64,000 nt of DNA from Methylophilus medardicus (GTDB taxonomy: Bacteria; Pseudomonadota; Gammaproteobacteria; Burkholderiales; Methylophilaceae). Position 1 is the first letter of the stretch, and every line of letters starts with the position of its first letter. Shown piece after piece: positions 34,657-44,873 of this stretch. The DNA lies in assembly GCF_006363955.1 (NCBI RefSeq), contig NZ_CP040948.1, positions 992,001-1,056,000 on the forward strand, given 5' to 3'. Under the pieces are notes generated by a model, which worked only from the letters and a program-made list of their open reading frames with translations, ran no database searches and was not told where the DNA came from. Made by a program: the position numbers and the translations under genes.

Positions 34657-36690
34657 GTGATCGTCACTTTCCCTGGCAGTAAATATGAATTGCACCAGCC
34701 TTTTCCGCCCGCTGGCGATCAACCGCAAGCCATTGAAAAGCTGACTCAAGGCATTGAAGATGGTTTGAAATTTCAAACGCTGCTTGGCGTGACTGGCTCT
34801 GGTAAAACCTACACCATGGCCAACGTGATCGCGAGGATTGGTAAACCAGCCATTGTGATGGCGCCAAACAAAACGCTGGCTGCGCAGTTATATAGCGAAT
34901 TCAGGGAGTTCTTTCCCAATAATGCCGTCGAGTATTTCGTCAGCTATTACGATTATTACCAGCCTGAAGCCTACGTGCCCTCGCGAGATTTATTTATCGA
35001 AAAAGACTCTAGCATCAACGAGCATATTGAGCAGATGCGTTTATCGGCCACCAAGGCGCTGCTTGAGCGCGAAGATGCCATCATTGTCGCCACCGTCTCT
35101 GCCATTTATGGTATTGGAGATCCAGGCGAATATCACGGCATGGTGCTGCATATCCATCAAGGGAAAAAAATCACCCAAAAAGACGTGGTTGCGCAATTGA
35201 TTGCCATGCAATACGACCGCAACGATTTTGATTTTAGCCGTGGTTGTTTTCGCGTCCGCGGCGATATCATTGATGTGTTTCCCTCAGAAAACAGTGAAAC
35301 CGCAGTGCGTATCAGTTTGTTTGATGATGAGATCGACACGATTCAGCTGTTTGATCCGCTCACCGGTCAGGTTTTCAGCAAAATCCATAACTTTCGCATT
35401 TTCCCGTCCAGCCATTATGTGACCGCGCGTGAAGCCACGGTGCGTGCCATGGAGACGATTAAAGAAGAATTGCGCCAGCGCGTGAGTTTTTTCTTGAGTG
35501 AAAACAAACTGGTTGAAGCACAACGAATCGAGCAACGCACCCGCTTTGACCTTGAAATGCTGAACGAGATTGGCTTTTGTAAAGGCATCGAAAACTATAG
35601 CCGTCATTTGACTCGGCGTAACCCCGGCGATCCACCACCCACCTTGATTGATTATCTCCCCGAGCAGGCATTGATGATCATTGATGAGAGCCATGTCACC
35701 GTGCCACAAGTGGGCGGCATGTATTTGGGTGACCGTTCTCGCAAGGCCAATCTGGTGGATTATGGCTGGCGTTTACCCTCTGCCATGGATAACCGGCCGC
35801 TCAAATTTGAAGAGTTTGAACGCATCATGCGTCAATGCGTGTTTGTCTCGGCCACCCCGGCTGACTATGAAAAAAATCACCAGCAGCAAGTGGTCGAAAT
35901 GATTGCGCGACCCACTGGCTTGGTAGATCCTGAAATCACTGTCAAACCAGCCGATACGCAAGTGGACGACTTGCTGGGTGAAATTAAGCTTCGTGTCGCG
36001 GTCGGCGAACGGGTGCTGGCCACCACGCTCACCAAACGCATGTCTGAAGATCTGACCGATTACTTAAGCGAACATGGCGTCAAAGTGCGCTATTTGCACA
36101 GTGATATTGATACCGTAGAGCGGGTTGAGATTATTCGTGACTTGCGACTCGGTGAATTTGATGTGCTGATTGGCATTAACTTGTTGCGCGAGGGGCTGGA
36201 TATCCCTGAAGTCTCTTTGGTGGCTGTGCTCGACGCCGACAAAGAGGGTTTTTTGCGGTCTGAGCGCTCGTTGATTCAAACGGCTGGCCGTGCTGCCCGA
36301 AATTTGAACGGTAAGGTCATTTTTTACGGCAATCGCATCACGCGCAGCATGAAATTAGCCATGGACGAAGCGGATCGTCGGCGTAAAATTCAGTTAGCAT
36401 TTAACGCTGAACATGGCATTGTGCCCAAAGGTGTGACCAAGCGCATCAAAGATATTATTGATGGCGTCTATGATAAAGATGAAGCGCAACGTGAGCGTAA
36501 GGCCGCACAAGAGCAGGCCAACTACGAAAACATGAGCGAGAAAAATTTGACCAAAGAGCTCAAGCGGATCGAGAAGGCCATGCACGACGCAGCCAAAAAC
36601 CTGGAGTTCGAAAAAGCTGCGCAATTCCGCGACCAATTAAAAAAAATAAAGTTACAGGCATTTGGTGCCGAAGTAGAAGATTTGAAATGA
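34657..36690 (+). CDS. uvrB: Excinuclease ABC subunit B
   Basis: 677 residues. Walker A GVTGSGKT at 44-51, the UvrB beta-hairpin with [12 protein letters not shown], motifs II and III ([14 protein letters not shown]), helicase motifs V-VI ([21 protein letters not shown]) and the C-terminal UVR motif ([17 protein letters not shown]) are all present. Damage recognition in nucleotide excision repair, with UvrA and UvrC encoded elsewhere. GTG start at 34657 (M-I-V-T-F); a TATAAT box is at 34621-34626. The stop overlaps the SemiSWEET start by ATGA. Confidence 0.97.
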   Translation: MIVTFPGSKYELHQPFPPAGDQPQAIEKLTQGIEDGLKFQTLLGVTGSGKTYTMANVIARIGKPAIVMAPNKTLAAQLYSEFREFFPNNAVEYFVSYYDYYQPEAYVPSRDLFIEKDSSINEHIEQMRLSATKALLEREDAIIVATVSAIYGIGDPGEYHGMVLHIHQGKKITQKDVVAQLIAMQYDRNDFDFSRGCFRVRGDIIDVFPSENSETAVRISLFDDEIDTIQLFDPLTGQVFSKIHNFRIFPSSHYVTAREATVRAMETIKEELRQRVSFFLSENKLVEAQRIEQRTRFDLEMLNEIGFCKGIENYSRHLTRRNPGDPPPTLIDYLPEQALMIIDESHVTVPQVGGMYLGDRSRKANLVDYGWRLPSAMDNRPLKFEEFERIMRQCVFVSATPADYEKNHQQQVVEMIARPTGLVDPEITVKPADTQVDDLLGEIKLRVAVGERVLATTLTKRMSEDLTDYLSEHGVKVRYLHSDIDTVERVEIIRDLRLGEFDVLIGINLLREGLDIPEVSLVAVLDADKEGFLRSERSLIQTAGRAARNLNGKVIFYGNRITRSMKLAMDEADRRRKIQLAFNAEHGIVPKGVTKRIKDIIDGVYDKDEAQRERKAAQEQANYENMSEKNLTKELKRIEKAMHDAAKNLEFEKAAQFRDQLKKIKLQAFGAEVEDLK

Positions 36691-36953
36691 CCGCGTTAAA
36701 TCTGTGTATTGGTTCAATTGCCGCCATCTGCACTACGGTAGCATTTGTACCGCAAGTGATTCAATCATGGCGCACCAGAGATTTAAGCGGCATCTCACTG
36801 CCGATGTACTCGATTTTTACCACTGGCGTTCTGCTCTGGCTGGTTTATGGCATTTTAGAGCAGGATTGGCCAGTAATGATTGCCAATGCCGTCACCGCCG
36901 TATTAGCGGGCGTGGTGTTGTGGTTAAAATTAAAATCACTATTGAACCGTTAA
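36687..36953 (+). CDS. SemiSWEET sugar transporter (PQ-loop/MtN3 family)
   Basis: 88 residues with three hydrophobic helices, the half-size repeat of the SWEET transporters. The motif [20 protein letters not shown] carries the PQ signature, and the conserved [18 protein letters not shown] segment follows. It should form a homodimer that moves a small sugar such as glucose or sucrose across the inner membrane. The ATG overlaps the uvrB stop, so expression is coupled to uvrB. A biological link with DNA repair is not apparent. Confidence 0.9.
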   Translation: MTALNLCIGSIAAICTTVAFVPQVIQSWRTRDLSGISLPMYSIFTTGVLLWLVYGILEQDWPVMIANAVTAVLAGVVLWLKLKSLLNR

Positions 36954-37004
36954 ATAAGATGTATTGCTGATTATTTTTATAATTATTTTGTTTAGGATAC
37001 GACC

Positions 37005-37874
37005 ATGAAAAAAATTACAAAAGCCGTTTTCCCGGTAGCCGGGTTAGGCACTCGATTCTTGCCAGCAACCAAAGCCAGCCCAAAAGAAATGCTGCCCGTT
37101 GTTGACAAGCCGCTGATTCAATACGCGGCAGAAGAAGCCATTGCCGCTGGTGCCACCGAGCTGATTTTTATTACTGGCCGTAACAAACGTTCAATCGCTG
37201 ACCATTTTGATAAAGCCTACGAGCTCGAAGCCGAGCTGGAGGCCGCTGGGAAGCAAAAGTTGCTCGATATCGTGCATAGCATTTTGCCGAAAGGCGTCAG
37301 TTGCGTGTTTATTCGTCAGTCGCAAGCGCTGGGCCTCGGGCATGCGGTGTTGTGTGCCAAACCTGTGGTTGGCAATGAGCCGTTTGCGGTATTGCTTGCG
37401 GATGACTTGTTGGTTGGCGATGTATCCATCACCAAACAGATGGTCGATATGTACGCACAACAGCAATGCTCAATTTTAGGCATTGAAACTGTTGCTCCTG
37501 AAGAAACCAGCAGCTATGGCGTGGTGGATGCCACAGCCATCACTGATGACTTGCTCGAAGTGAAGGGCATGGTTGAAAAACCAAAACCAGAAGAGGCACC
37601 TTCTAACTTAGCCGTAGTCGGTCGTTATGTGTTGAGTCCACGCATTTTTGATTGCTTAGAGCACGTTAAGCCTGGCAAAGGCGGCGAAATCCAACTCACA
37701 GACGGCATCTCTGCGCTGATGGAATTTGAAAAGGTCATGGCTTACCGTTATAAAGGCAAACGTTATGACTGCGGCAGCAAACTAGGCTTCATGCAAGCCA
37801 ACGTTGAGTTGGCCTTAAAGCACCCAGAAATCGCAGAAAGTTTCAGCGCTTATCTGAAAACATTGGCACTGTAA
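37005..37874 (+). CDS. galU: UTP-glucose-1-phosphate uridylyltransferase
   Basis: 289 residues, close to GalU family length (about 290-300). The nucleotide-binding opening [26 protein letters not shown] and the segments [17 protein letters not shown] and [24 protein letters not shown] are canonical. Makes UDP-glucose from UTP and glucose-1-phosphate for polysaccharide and LPS synthesis. Its start has a weak AGGA site. The next gene (hpt) begins 7 bases downstream. Confidence 0.95.
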   Translation: MKKITKAVFPVAGLGTRFLPATKASPKEMLPVVDKPLIQYAAEEAIAAGATELIFITGRNKRSIADHFDKAYELEAELEAAGKQKLLDIVHSILPKGVSCVFIRQSQALGLGHAVLCAKPVVGNEPFAVLLADDLLVGDVSITKQMVDMYAQQQCSILGIETVAPEETSSYGVVDATAITDDLLEVKGMVEKPKPEEAPSNLAVVGRYVLSPRIFDCLEHVKPGKGGEIQLTDGISALMEFEKVMAYRYKGKRYDCGSKLGFMQANVELALKHPEIAESFSAYLKTLAL

Positions 37875-37881
37875 CTAAGCG

Positions 37882-38442
37882 ATGCAGGCAGCACAAACGG
37901 CCTCCCCAGACCACTGGATTAACCAGTCTGACGTCGTCTTTACAGCGGCAGAAGTCAGTGCTGCCATCGACCGCATGGCCGCGCAACTGCGCGCGCTGGT
38001 GATCGATCAGCCCATCATTTTGTTGTGCGTCATGCGAGGCGGTTTGTATCTCGCAGGACATTTGATGAGCCGATTAGCCTTGCCCGCCAAACTCGATTAT
38101 TTGCAAGCAAACCGTTATCACGGTACTGCCGGCCAAGAAATCGTTTGGAGCAAACAACCCGAGTTAAATTTGGCAGATCAGATTGTCGTGGTCGTCGACG
38201 ATATTCTGGATGAAGGCATCACATTGGCGGCAGTGGTGCAACATTGCCAAGAAGCCGGTGCGCGCCGTGTGCTCACTGCCGTATTGACTGAAAAAGACAA
38301 CGGCCTGCAAAAACCACTTCAGGCTGACGTGATTGGGTTGACGGTACCCAACCGCTACGTGTTTGGTTGCGGCATGGACGTATACGGCTGGTGGCGCAAC
38401 TTGCCAGAAATCCGCGCCCTCACCGACAGTGAATGCAGCTAA
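37882..38442 (+). CDS. hpt: Hypoxanthine(-guanine) phosphoribosyltransferase
   Basis: 186 residues. The PRPP-binding signature (IVVVVDDILDEGITL) is intact, with the preceding hydrophobic strands and the LLCVMRGGLYLAGHLMSRL segment typical of type I PRTases, and a C-terminal FGCGMDVYGWWRNLP motif that fits HPRT-like enzymes. Salvages purine base plus PRPP to nucleotide. It follows galU by 7 bases. Could alternatively act on guanine or xanthine. Confidence 0.85.
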   Translation: MQAAQTASPDHWINQSDVVFTAAEVSAAIDRMAAQLRALVIDQPIILLCVMRGGLYLAGHLMSRLALPAKLDYLQANRYHGTAGQEIVWSKQPELNLADQIVVVVDDILDEGITLAAVVQHCQEAGARRVLTAVLTEKDNGLQKPLQADVIGLTVPNRYVFGCGMDVYGWWRNLPEIRALTDSECS

Positions 38443-38623
38443 GCTGCCATGCGCTGTGGGTCTGTCAGCAACAGGTCATTCGAATCTTACTTCTCCCCAT
38501 CTAGGTTACCCATCAGGCTCGACGCATTGGTAAGGCGATCTTTTCTGCGGGTAGCCGCTGCCGCAAACTAGTTACGACAACCATGATTTAGTAGCGTAAT
38601 GCATCAACGCGCGCTAGACTGAT

Positions 38624-38651
38624 GATAGAAAACTATCTTTAAAATTCTATC
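38624..38651 (+). promoter_or_regulatory. Overlapping inverted repeats before the isochorismatase-like gene
   Basis: GATAGAA (38624-38630) can pair either with CTATC (38633-38637, 4-base loop) or with TTCTATC (38645-38651), which lies just before the GGAG site. The two pairings exclude each other. It may be an operator or a switch; short stems make chance possible. Confidence 0.3.
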
Positions 38652-38661
38652 GGAGCGTGGC

Positions 38662-39264
38662 ATGCGTGCATTAAAAACCCTTAGAGATATTGTCGGTTTA
38701 GGCGACGCCTCAACCTCTATCGCCGACTCAGCATTAATCATCATTGATGCGCAAAACACCTATTGCGAAGGTGTCATGCAGCTTGAAGGCATGGACGCAG
38801 CGTTAAACGATTGCCGCCTATTGCTAGATCGTTTTAGAAATGCCGGCAGGCCTGTTTTTCATATTCAACACGATGCCGGCCCCGGTAGCCCCTACGATGT
38901 GCAAAGCCATATTGGAAAAATAGTCGACGCGGTGTCACCGGCAGAAGGTGAGCCCGTCATCACCAAAAATTATCCGAATTCATTTGTTGGCACAACGCTT
39001 GATGCTTCGTTAAAAAAAGCGGGCATTCAAAACTTGATTCTGGTCGGCTTTATGTCCCACATGTGCGTGAGTTCCACCGCGCGTGGCGCCTTCAGCTTAG
39101 GGTATCGGCCAACGGTCGTGGCTTCTGCCACTGCCACACGCGCTTTACCACTCAAAGCTACGGGGGAAGTGATCTCTGCCGCACAAGTGCATTCGGCAGC
39201 CTTGGCTGCCTTATCCGATCTCCCTGCAGCGGTAGTTGGCACGCCAGCGGATGTCCCTGATTAA
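38662..39264 (+). CDS. Isochorismatase-family cysteine hydrolase
   Basis: 200 residues. Triad D29 (LIIIDAQNTY), K102 (VITKNYPNSF) and C135 (SHMCVSSTARGA), with the typical cis-peptide region preceding the Cys. The YcaC/nicotinamidase-like group has this arrangement. Acts on isochorismate, an amide or a related small molecule; the substrate cannot be set. The gene starts at ATG 38662 after a GGAG. It stands alone on the plus strand. Confidence 0.9.
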   Translation: MRALKTLRDIVGLGDASTSIADSALIIIDAQNTYCEGVMQLEGMDAALNDCRLLLDRFRNAGRPVFHIQHDAGPGSPYDVQSHIGKIVDAVSPAEGEPVITKNYPNSFVGTTLDASLKKAGIQNLILVGFMSHMCVSSTARGAFSLGYRPTVVASATATRALPLKATGEVISAAQVHSAALAALSDLPAAVVGTPADVPD

Positions 39265-39514
39265 GTCATCACAAGTCATCGATAGGCAGTCAGATATAGT
39301 GATTCAATGGCTGAAACGCGCGAAGCGTGTGGTCGATAGAATGCGCGTGATTTATCGGTAGATGCGTTCAAAGATGTTGGAAGACAATCGAAAAAACGCA
39401 AATGTCACTGCGTATAGAATGCTTCATTTGGGCGAATGAACTGGGGACTTGAGCACTTTGTCAGCTCAGCAGGGCTATATAAGAAGCGCTAAGCTAATAA
39501 ATTTATGTGTTTAT

Positions 39515-39605
39515 TGGCGGAGAAGGAGGGATTCGAACCCTCGATACGCTTGCGCGTATGCCTGATTTCGAGTCAGGTACATTCAACCAGCTCTGCCACT
39601 TCTCC
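39515..39605 (-). tRNA. tRNA-Ser (anticodon CGA)
   Basis: 91 bases with encoded CCA. GGAGAAG pairs with CTTCTCC; the anticodon stem CCTGA/TCAGG encloses CTCGAAA, giving anticodon CGA (codon UCG). The long variable arm (ATACGC/GCGTAT) and the GGTTCGAATCC T-arm are class II features. Confidence 0.96.
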
Positions 39606-39654
39606 GGATGCATCACCACTGCGGTTGAAACACGGAGGCGGATGCAAGGGCGCT

Positions 39655-39684
39655 AGTCTACACCGTGGCGCCAGTGTTATTCAA
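39655..39684 (-). promoter_or_regulatory. Promoter candidate for tRNA-Ser
   Basis: Minus strand: TTGAAT (-35), 18 bases, TAGACT (-10), then about 50 bases to the tRNA 5' end. Confidence 0.5.
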
Positions 39685-39711
39685 CAAAAATATGTGAGGC
39701 AGACAAGCCTG

Positions 39712-41088
39712 TTATTGGCGCGGCAATCTGATTTGGATCACTAAGCCGGAGGCGGGCGCTTGCTTGTTATGCAATGACAATGTTCCACCATGTTTTTCAA
39801 CAATCATGCGTGCGATGGACAGACCCAGGCCAGTGCCGCCGGTTTTGCGCGATCGAGAGTCTTCTAATCTGCGGAAAGGCTCCAGGACATTGGTAAGTTC
39901 TTCGGGCGGGATGCCTGGCCCATCGTCTGCAATCTCGCAATAGACCTGTTTGCCGTCGCTGTGTACCGTCAGCGACGCTGCGGTTGCGTAGGTGGTCGCG
40001 TTATTCAACAGGTTAGTCAGGCAGCGGGTTAAGAGGTGTGCGGAGCCCATGATAGTGATGGATTCAGCCGGTAGGTTGCAGACAATAGGGTGGCCAGCAT
40101 CTGCAAAATCATCACATACCGCGGTTGTCAGGGCATTCAGGTCGACTTTGCCTTTGTGTATGTTTTCACCGCACAAGCGCGCAAAATCGAGGCCTTCACG
40201 CACCATTTCCTGCGTGGCTGTTAAATCTTTGATCAAGGCTTGTTTTAATTCTGCATCTTTCACTTTTTCAAGACGCAAGCGTAAGCGCGTAAGCGGTGTT
40301 TGCAAGTCGTGCGCAATCGCGCCCAAAATAAAGCCCCGCTCTTGAATATGTTTGAGAATGCTGCGCTGCATTTCGTTAAAAGCCTTGGCTGCATGGCGCA
40401 CCTCATTTGAGCCTTGCGCTTCGGGGAGGGGCGCGTGCTCGATATTGTGCGCGAGTTGCAAGGCGGCATCGGCCAATTTGCGTAGCGGGCGCGTAGCCAC
40501 TGAAGCCACTACCCAGATAATGCTGATAAGACCGAGCAGGGCCAGCACGATAGTGAGGGGATTGCGTTCGCTCGGTGGTCCGGGTGGACGGCGCCCGCCG
40601 TAGTGCAGCTCAATCAACACTGGCGTGTTGTCTTCTAAGTGGGTGTAGACCGCTAAACATTGTCCGTGCGGGCGAGGAGGTGGGCCGCCAAATCCGGGAG
40701 GTGGGGAGGGCAATCGACGCGGTGCACAGTTTTTGGCCGGAGACAGGTCAATAAAGTCCGCAATCTCAGGCACCAATATATTATTCAGGTTGGCTAGTTC
40801 TGCGGGTAATAAAGCCGCTTGCGGTGGCGGCTCGAGCCCCATTCTGACATGGCTGCCCATCCGTTTGAACACGTCTTGTATTTCGGAGCGCTTTTCAGGC
40901 ACAGTCGCCTCGAGGATGCGGATGATGCTTTCAATGCGGTCAAAGGCAAACTGATCGCGCAGGCGTGTTTCATTCTCGCGCGAATCGCGTTGACCTAACA
41001 TGCTGACCACTGCGGCAGTCAGCACAATACCAATTACCGTGATCAAGAAAATCCGGACCGACATGGTGCCCAACCATTTTTTTATCAT
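39712..41088 (-). CDS. Envelope-sensing histidine kinase (CpxA/RstB-like)
   Basis: 458 residues. Two membrane helices (about 12-30 and 178-197) bracket a periplasmic sensor (31-177). That sensor has cysteines at 121 and 144 flanking a Pro/Gly-rich loop ([15 protein letters not shown]). HAMP (about 198-250), HisKA with H260 ([13 protein letters not shown]), HATPase with [17 protein letters not shown] and GTGLGLSIA are intact. Paired with the response regulator, which starts 15 bases upstream. The sensor loop is distinctive; the ligand is unknown. Confidence 0.88.
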   Translation of the reverse strand: MIKKWLGTMSVRIFLITVIGIVLTAAVVSMLGQRDSRENETRLRDQFAFDRIESIIRILEATVPEKRSEIQDVFKRMGSHVRMGLEPPPQAALLPAELANLNNILVPEIADFIDLSPAKNCAPRRLPSPPPGFGGPPPRPHGQCLAVYTHLEDNTPVLIELHYGGRRPPGPPSERNPLTIVLALLGLISIIWVVASVATRPLRKLADAALQLAHNIEHAPLPEAQGSNEVRHAAKAFNEMQRSILKHIQERGFILGAIAHDLQTPLTRLRLRLEKVKDAELKQALIKDLTATQEMVREGLDFARLCGENIHKGKVDLNALTTAVCDDFADAGHPIVCNLPAESITIMGSAHLLTRCLTNLLNNATTYATAASLTVHSDGKQVYCEIADDGPGIPPEELTNVLEPFRRLEDSRSRKTGGTGLGLSIARMIVEKHGGTLSLHNKQAPASGLVIQIRLPRQ

Positions 41089-41103
41089 GAATCAGTGGCT
41101 CTT

Positions 41104-41877
41104 TTATTTAAGGTAACGGACATCTGCCGTGAGCAGATAGCCCTCATTACGCAGGGTTTTGATCATGGAAGGGCTCTTAGAATCCACTTCAAGTTTTTGT
41201 CTTAACCGACTGATTTGTAAGTCTATAGATCGATCAAAAGGCCCGGCTTCGCGGCCGTGCATTTCTTCCATCAATTGATCGCGACTCAGGGTGCGGTTGG
41301 CATGCAACAGCATAAAACGCAAAAACTTAAACTCCGCGTTGGAGAGCGGAATGCTGGTGTTGCTTTGATCAATTAAGGTGCGATTTTGGATATCCAAGGT
41401 CCAAGTATTAAAGCTGATGAACCGTATGACGCCGCTATCGGCGGGCGCTTCATGATTTAAATGGCTAGGGTTTTCTGCGTGCATGCGTGCGCGGCGGATG
41501 ACACTGCGGATGCGGGACAACAATTCTAAAGGCTCGAACGGTTTGGCGACATAATCATCTGCCCCTGTTTCTAGACCCATGATGGTATCCAGTGAGCTGG
41601 TGCGCGCCGTCAGCATGATGATGGGCACCAGTCGATAGTCAGGAGATTCGCGTAGGGCTCGGCAAAGCTCAATGCCATTGCGTTGCGGCATATTGATATC
41701 CAAAATGATGACGTCGGGCTGATGCGTCTGCAAGCGTTGCCACATTTGCGTATGGTCCGCGGCTTGGTGGGTGATCATTTGATTATCTTGCAGAAAATCG
41801 CACAATAAATCACGAATGGCATCATCGTCATCAACTACTAACACATGGGTTTCGGGAATGCCGTCAGTCATAAACAT
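41104..41877 (-). CDS. OmpR-family response regulator
   Basis: 257 residues. The receiver domain has acidic DDDD at about 16-19, D60 as acceptor (IILDINMP), T in IMLTART and K in YVAKPFEPLE. The DNA-binding winged helix (about 155-250) contains FKFLRFMLLHANRTLSRDQL and RSIDLQISRLRQKLE. ATG 41877 is taken; ATG 41871 is nearby. It lies between the Spy-like gene and the kinase. Probably controls the envelope-stress gene upstream. Confidence 0.9.
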   Translation of the reverse strand: MFMTDGIPETHVLVVDDDDAIRDLLCDFLQDNQMITHQAADHTQMWQRLQTHQPDVIILDINMPQRNGIELCRALRESPDYRLVPIIMLTARTSSLDTIMGLETGADDYVAKPFEPLELLSRIRSVIRRARMHAENPSHLNHEAPADSGVIRFISFNTWTLDIQNRTLIDQSNTSIPLSNAEFKFLRFMLLHANRTLSRDQLMEEMHGREAGPFDRSIDLQISRLRQKLEVDSKSPSMIKTLRNEGYLLTADVRYLK

Positions 41878-41912
41878 GGTCTCAGACTTACAATAAGATT
41901 ATTTGAGCACAA

Positions 41913-41935
41913 AAACCGGCCACTGTGGCCGGTTT
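41913..41935 (-). terminator. Hairpin between the Spy-like gene and the regulator
   Basis: AAACCGGCCAC-T-GTGGCCGGTTT is a perfect 11-base inverted repeat; T tract weak. May partially terminate or protect the Spy-like message before the regulator gene. Confidence 0.65.
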
Positions 41936-41957
41936 GATGCGTTAAACCGCCATCTGT

Positions 41958-42437
41958 TTATTCTTGATGCGGTTTTTCAAGGTGTGGTTTATCGTGTGGT
42001 GCTCTGTCATGGTGTGGATGCTGCGGAAAGGCATTTTCATCGAAAGCTTTTTTCTGTGCCTCATTCAATTGCGCATAAAAGCTACGAATCGCTTTGGTGC
42101 GTTCCGCCTGCTGCGTGTCGCGCGCTTTATCCCAGGCTTCCATTTTATCCAACCGTTGCAGGGTGGTGAGTTTATTTAACTCGGCTCCGTCTGGGCGGCC
42201 CGCTTGCTCATTGGGCTTGATTTGCGCCTGATACGCTTTCCACGCGTTTTCCTGCGTGCTGCTCAGCTGCAAAATAGTGTGTAATCTTTCTTGATGTTGT
42301 TCAAAATGCGCCTGATGGCGCTGTTGCCAGTGGGCTTTGTCAAAGCTGCCTTTGTCACAACCTTGGCCATGCTCGGCAAAGGCGGTGCCGCACACCAACA
42401 CCAAAAGTCCTGCGAATGCCAGTTTTTTCAGTTTCAT
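41958..42437 (-). CDS. Spy/CpxP-like periplasmic protein with His-rich tail
   Basis: 159 residues. Signal peptide (1-21, ending AFA). The helical body has two LTxxQ-like motifs (LSSTQENA near residue 59 and LNEAQKKA near 128), the Spy/CpxP signature in degenerate form. The C-terminus (about 138-159) is histidine- and acid-rich (FPQHPHHDRAPHDKPHLEK), a likely metal-binding tail. There is one cysteine, C27, near the N-terminus. Chaperone or stress-sensing role in the periplasm is inferred from family and from the adjacent two-component system. The start ATG is preceded by AAGGAT. Confidence 0.78.
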   Translation of the reverse strand: MKLKKLAFAGLLVLVCGTAFAEHGQGCDKGSFDKAHWQQRHQAHFEQHQERLHTILQLSSTQENAWKAYQAQIKPNEQAGRPDGAELNKLTTLQRLDKMEAWDKARDTQQAERTKAIRSFYAQLNEAQKKAFDENAFPQHPHHDRAPHDKPHLEKPHQE

Positions 42438-42481
42438 GATGTATCCTTAATCATCATTGCGAAATTGCAATGTTGACATTA

Positions 42482-42506
42482 AAACACCCGAATGTATCGG
42501 GTGTTT
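42482..42506 (-). terminator. Terminator after ybiT
   Basis: AAACACCCGA-5 bases-TCGGGTGTTT, 68 bases beyond the ybiT stop and ahead of the Spy-like gene. Confidence 0.8.
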
Positions 42507-42573
42507 GTCTGATCAGGCCGGCAGTGTATCGGAATGTATCCCGATGCAATTTGTCTGTTTGCGCCGTTTGCGG

Positions 42574-44169
42574 CTATTCAATACCTTGGCTGACCAGATA
42601 GTCTTCATAGTTGCCAGTAAAGTCGATAATGCGGTCGGCTTTGATTTCGATGATACGGGTAGCAATCGAACTGACGAACTCACGGTCATGGCTGACAAAA
42701 AACAAAGTGCCTTTGTATTTATCTAATGCCGTGTTGAGCGCCTCAATGGACTCCATGTCCATGTGGTTGGTGGGCTCATCCATCAGTAACACGTTGGTTT
42801 TTGCCAGCATGAGTTTGCCATATAACATCCGGCCTTTTTCTCCGCCTGAGAGCACTTTGACGGATTTTTTAGTGGCCTCGGTTGGGAACAGTAACCGCCC
42901 CAACATGCTGCGCACGGTATTGTCATCATCACCTTGCTGGCGCTGTGCAGTCATCCATTCGAACAAGTCTTCGCCTTGGGCGAATTCATATTCATGGTCT
43001 TGCGCAAAATAGCCAAGTTTGGCTTTTTCTGCCCATTTGACCTCTCCATGCTTGGGCTGTAAATCGCCCGCCAGACAGCGCAAGAAGGTTGTTTTGCCGA
43101 TGCCGTTTTCGCCAATAATGGCGACTTTTTCACCGGCTTCAAACATCATCTCGACATCGTTAAACAGCGGCTTATCAAAACCATGGCTCAACTTTTTCAG
43201 TTCCACGGCATTGCGGTGTAGTTTTTCGCGCTCGTCAAATTCAAAGCGAATAAACGGGTACTGACGACTGGAGGGCTTAAATTCTTCAACCTTGATTTTG
43301 TCAATTTGTTTGGCGCGGCTGGTGGCTTGCTTGGCTTTAGATGCGTTGGCAGAGAAGCGGCGTACAAAGTCCTGCAAATCCGCGATTTGTTGTTTGGCTT
43401 TGGCATTGTCTTTGGCTTGTTGGTTGCGCGCGGCAATGCTCGCCTCCATATAATCATCATAGTTGCCAGGATAGGAGGTGATCTTACCGTAGTCCATGTC
43501 GCAGGTATGCGTGCACACCTGATTTAAAAAGTGTCTATCGTGCGAAATAATGACCATGGTGCAATCACGATTGTTGACCACATCTTCCAGCCAGCGGATC
43601 GTATTAATGTCCAAGTTGTTGGTCGGTTCATCCAGTAACAGCACATCTGGATTGGCAAACAAGGCTTGCACCAATAAAACGCGCAGTTTCCAGCCTGGCG
43701 CCACTGCACTCATTGGGCCATTATGTTGCTCGATAGGAATACCCACGCCGAGTAATAATTCCCCTGCACGCGCTTCGGCGGTATACCCGTCATATTCTGC
43801 AAATACGCCTTCTAACTCGGCGGCACGCATGTAGTCATCTTCAGTGGCTTCGAGGTTGGCATAAATCGCGTCACGCTCTTGCATGGCTTTCCACATTTGC
43901 TCGTGGCCCATCATGACCACATCCAGCACTCGCTGGTCTTCATAGGCAAACTGGTCTTGTTTCAAAAAAGCCATGCGTTCATTGGTGTCTAGGCTAATGT
44001 TGCCGCTACTTGGCTCTAATACGCCAGCCAGAATCTTCATGAATGTGGATTTACCACAGCCATTCGCACCAATCAGACCGTAACGATTGCCGTCGCCGAA
44101 CTTGACTGAGACGTTTTCAAACAGGGGCTTTGAACCAAACTGCATGGTGATGTTATTTGCAATTAACAT
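42574..44169 (-). CDS. ybiT: ABC-F ATPase YbiT
   Basis: 531 residues with two ABC domains joined by a linker. Walker A motifs: GANGCGKST and GENGIGKTT. Walker [12 protein letters not shown] and [11 protein letters not shown]. The first signature is [10 protein letters not shown] instead of LSGGQ, as in YbiT; the second is [13 protein letters not shown] proteins act on the ribosome, not as transporters. Sequence closely follows E. coli YbiT, including the ending [10 protein letters not shown]. Single gene with own terminator. Confidence 0.93.
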   Translation of the reverse strand: MLIANNITMQFGSKPLFENVSVKFGDGNRYGLIGANGCGKSTFMKILAGVLEPSSGNISLDTNERMAFLKQDQFAYEDQRVLDVVMMGHEQMWKAMQERDAIYANLEATEDDYMRAAELEGVFAEYDGYTAEARAGELLLGVGIPIEQHNGPMSAVAPGWKLRVLLVQALFANPDVLLLDEPTNNLDINTIRWLEDVVNNRDCTMVIISHDRHFLNQVCTHTCDMDYGKITSYPGNYDDYMEASIAARNQQAKDNAKAKQQIADLQDFVRRFSANASKAKQATSRAKQIDKIKVEEFKPSSRQYPFIRFEFDEREKLHRNAVELKKLSHGFDKPLFNDVEMMFEAGEKVAIIGENGIGKTTFLRCLAGDLQPKHGEVKWAEKAKLGYFAQDHEYEFAQGEDLFEWMTAQRQQGDDDNTVRSMLGRLLFPTEATKKSVKVLSGGEKGRMLYGKLMLAKTNVLLMDEPTNHMDMESIEALNTALDKYKGTLFFVSHDREFVSSIATRIIEIKADRIIDFTGNYEDYLVSQGIE

Positions 44170-44262
44170 GAAAAACCTTCAAAAGTTTTGCCGCAGCGGG
44201 CTGCGGATAAAATAGGGGCTTAAAAAAAGGGCATGGCGAAATTGTCGCCGCATGCCTGAGGC

Positions 44263-44865
44263 TTAAAACGTGTTGTAGATGACGACTTCATCCATCGGTA
44301 ATTGTCCGCCACGGGCTTTGGCGGCTTCTAGCGCTTTGCCTACAACCACAAACATGACTGGCACATGGTCTGCCGGCAAATTGATCAGTTTTGATACCGC
44401 ATCGAAATCAAAGCCATCCATTGGGCAAGTGTCGTAGCCCATTTCTTTCGCCGCCAGCATCAGGGTCATCGCCGCCATGCTGCCTGAGCGCATGCCTTCG
44501 TCGCGCTGCGCTTGTGTATGGTCGGTGTAGTACTCATGAATGGCTTTTACCAGATAGTCGCTCACTGGTTTGGGGGCATTGGCCCAGTAACGTGCTGGGT
44601 CTTTTTCCCAGGCTTTGAGGTCCGCCGTGACGACGATCAGAAGCGAAGCATCCGTGACCTGTGCTTGATTCCAGCTTACCGCCCGGATCTGGTGGCGTAA
44701 TACTGGATCAGTGACGGCGACAAAGCGCCAGTGCTGAATGTTAAAAGCAGTGGGGGAGAGTATGGCCAGCGAGAACAGCTGCTGGATTTCGGCCTCCGTC
44801 ATGCGGTGATTGGGATCGTAGGCTTTGATCGAGCGACGTTCTTGAATAGCTTGTGTGACGTTCAT
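44263..44865 (-). CDS. Nitroreductase-family FMN oxidoreductase
   Basis: 200 residues from ATG 44865, where the family pattern MNVTQAIQERRSIKAYDP begins; the reading frame extends upstream into greB. FMN-binding signatures (RRSIKAYDP, LSPTAFNIQHWRFVAV, MAAMTLMLAAKEMGYDTCPMDGFD) are clear. Acts as an NAD(P)H-dependent reductase of quinones, nitro compounds or flavins; specific substrate unknown. It starts 8 bases after the greB stop and probably ends the guaB-guaA-trpS-greB chain. Confidence 0.86.
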   Translation of the reverse strand: MNVTQAIQERRSIKAYDPNHRMTEAEIQQLFSLAILSPTAFNIQHWRFVAVTDPVLRHQIRAVSWNQAQVTDASLLIVVTADLKAWEKDPARYWANAPKPVSDYLVKAIHEYYTDHTQAQRDEGMRSGSMAAMTLMLAAKEMGYDTCPMDGFDFDAVSKLINLPADHVPVMFVVVGKALEAAKARGGQLPMDEVVIYNTF

Positions 44866-44873
44866 AATGTTTT

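Noticed and set aside
39265-39514. Gap between the isochorismatase-like gene and tRNA-Ser as site of an integrated element
   Set aside because: No repeat of the tRNA 3' end, integrase or mobile-gene remnant is visible; no coding frame or clear signal was seen here.
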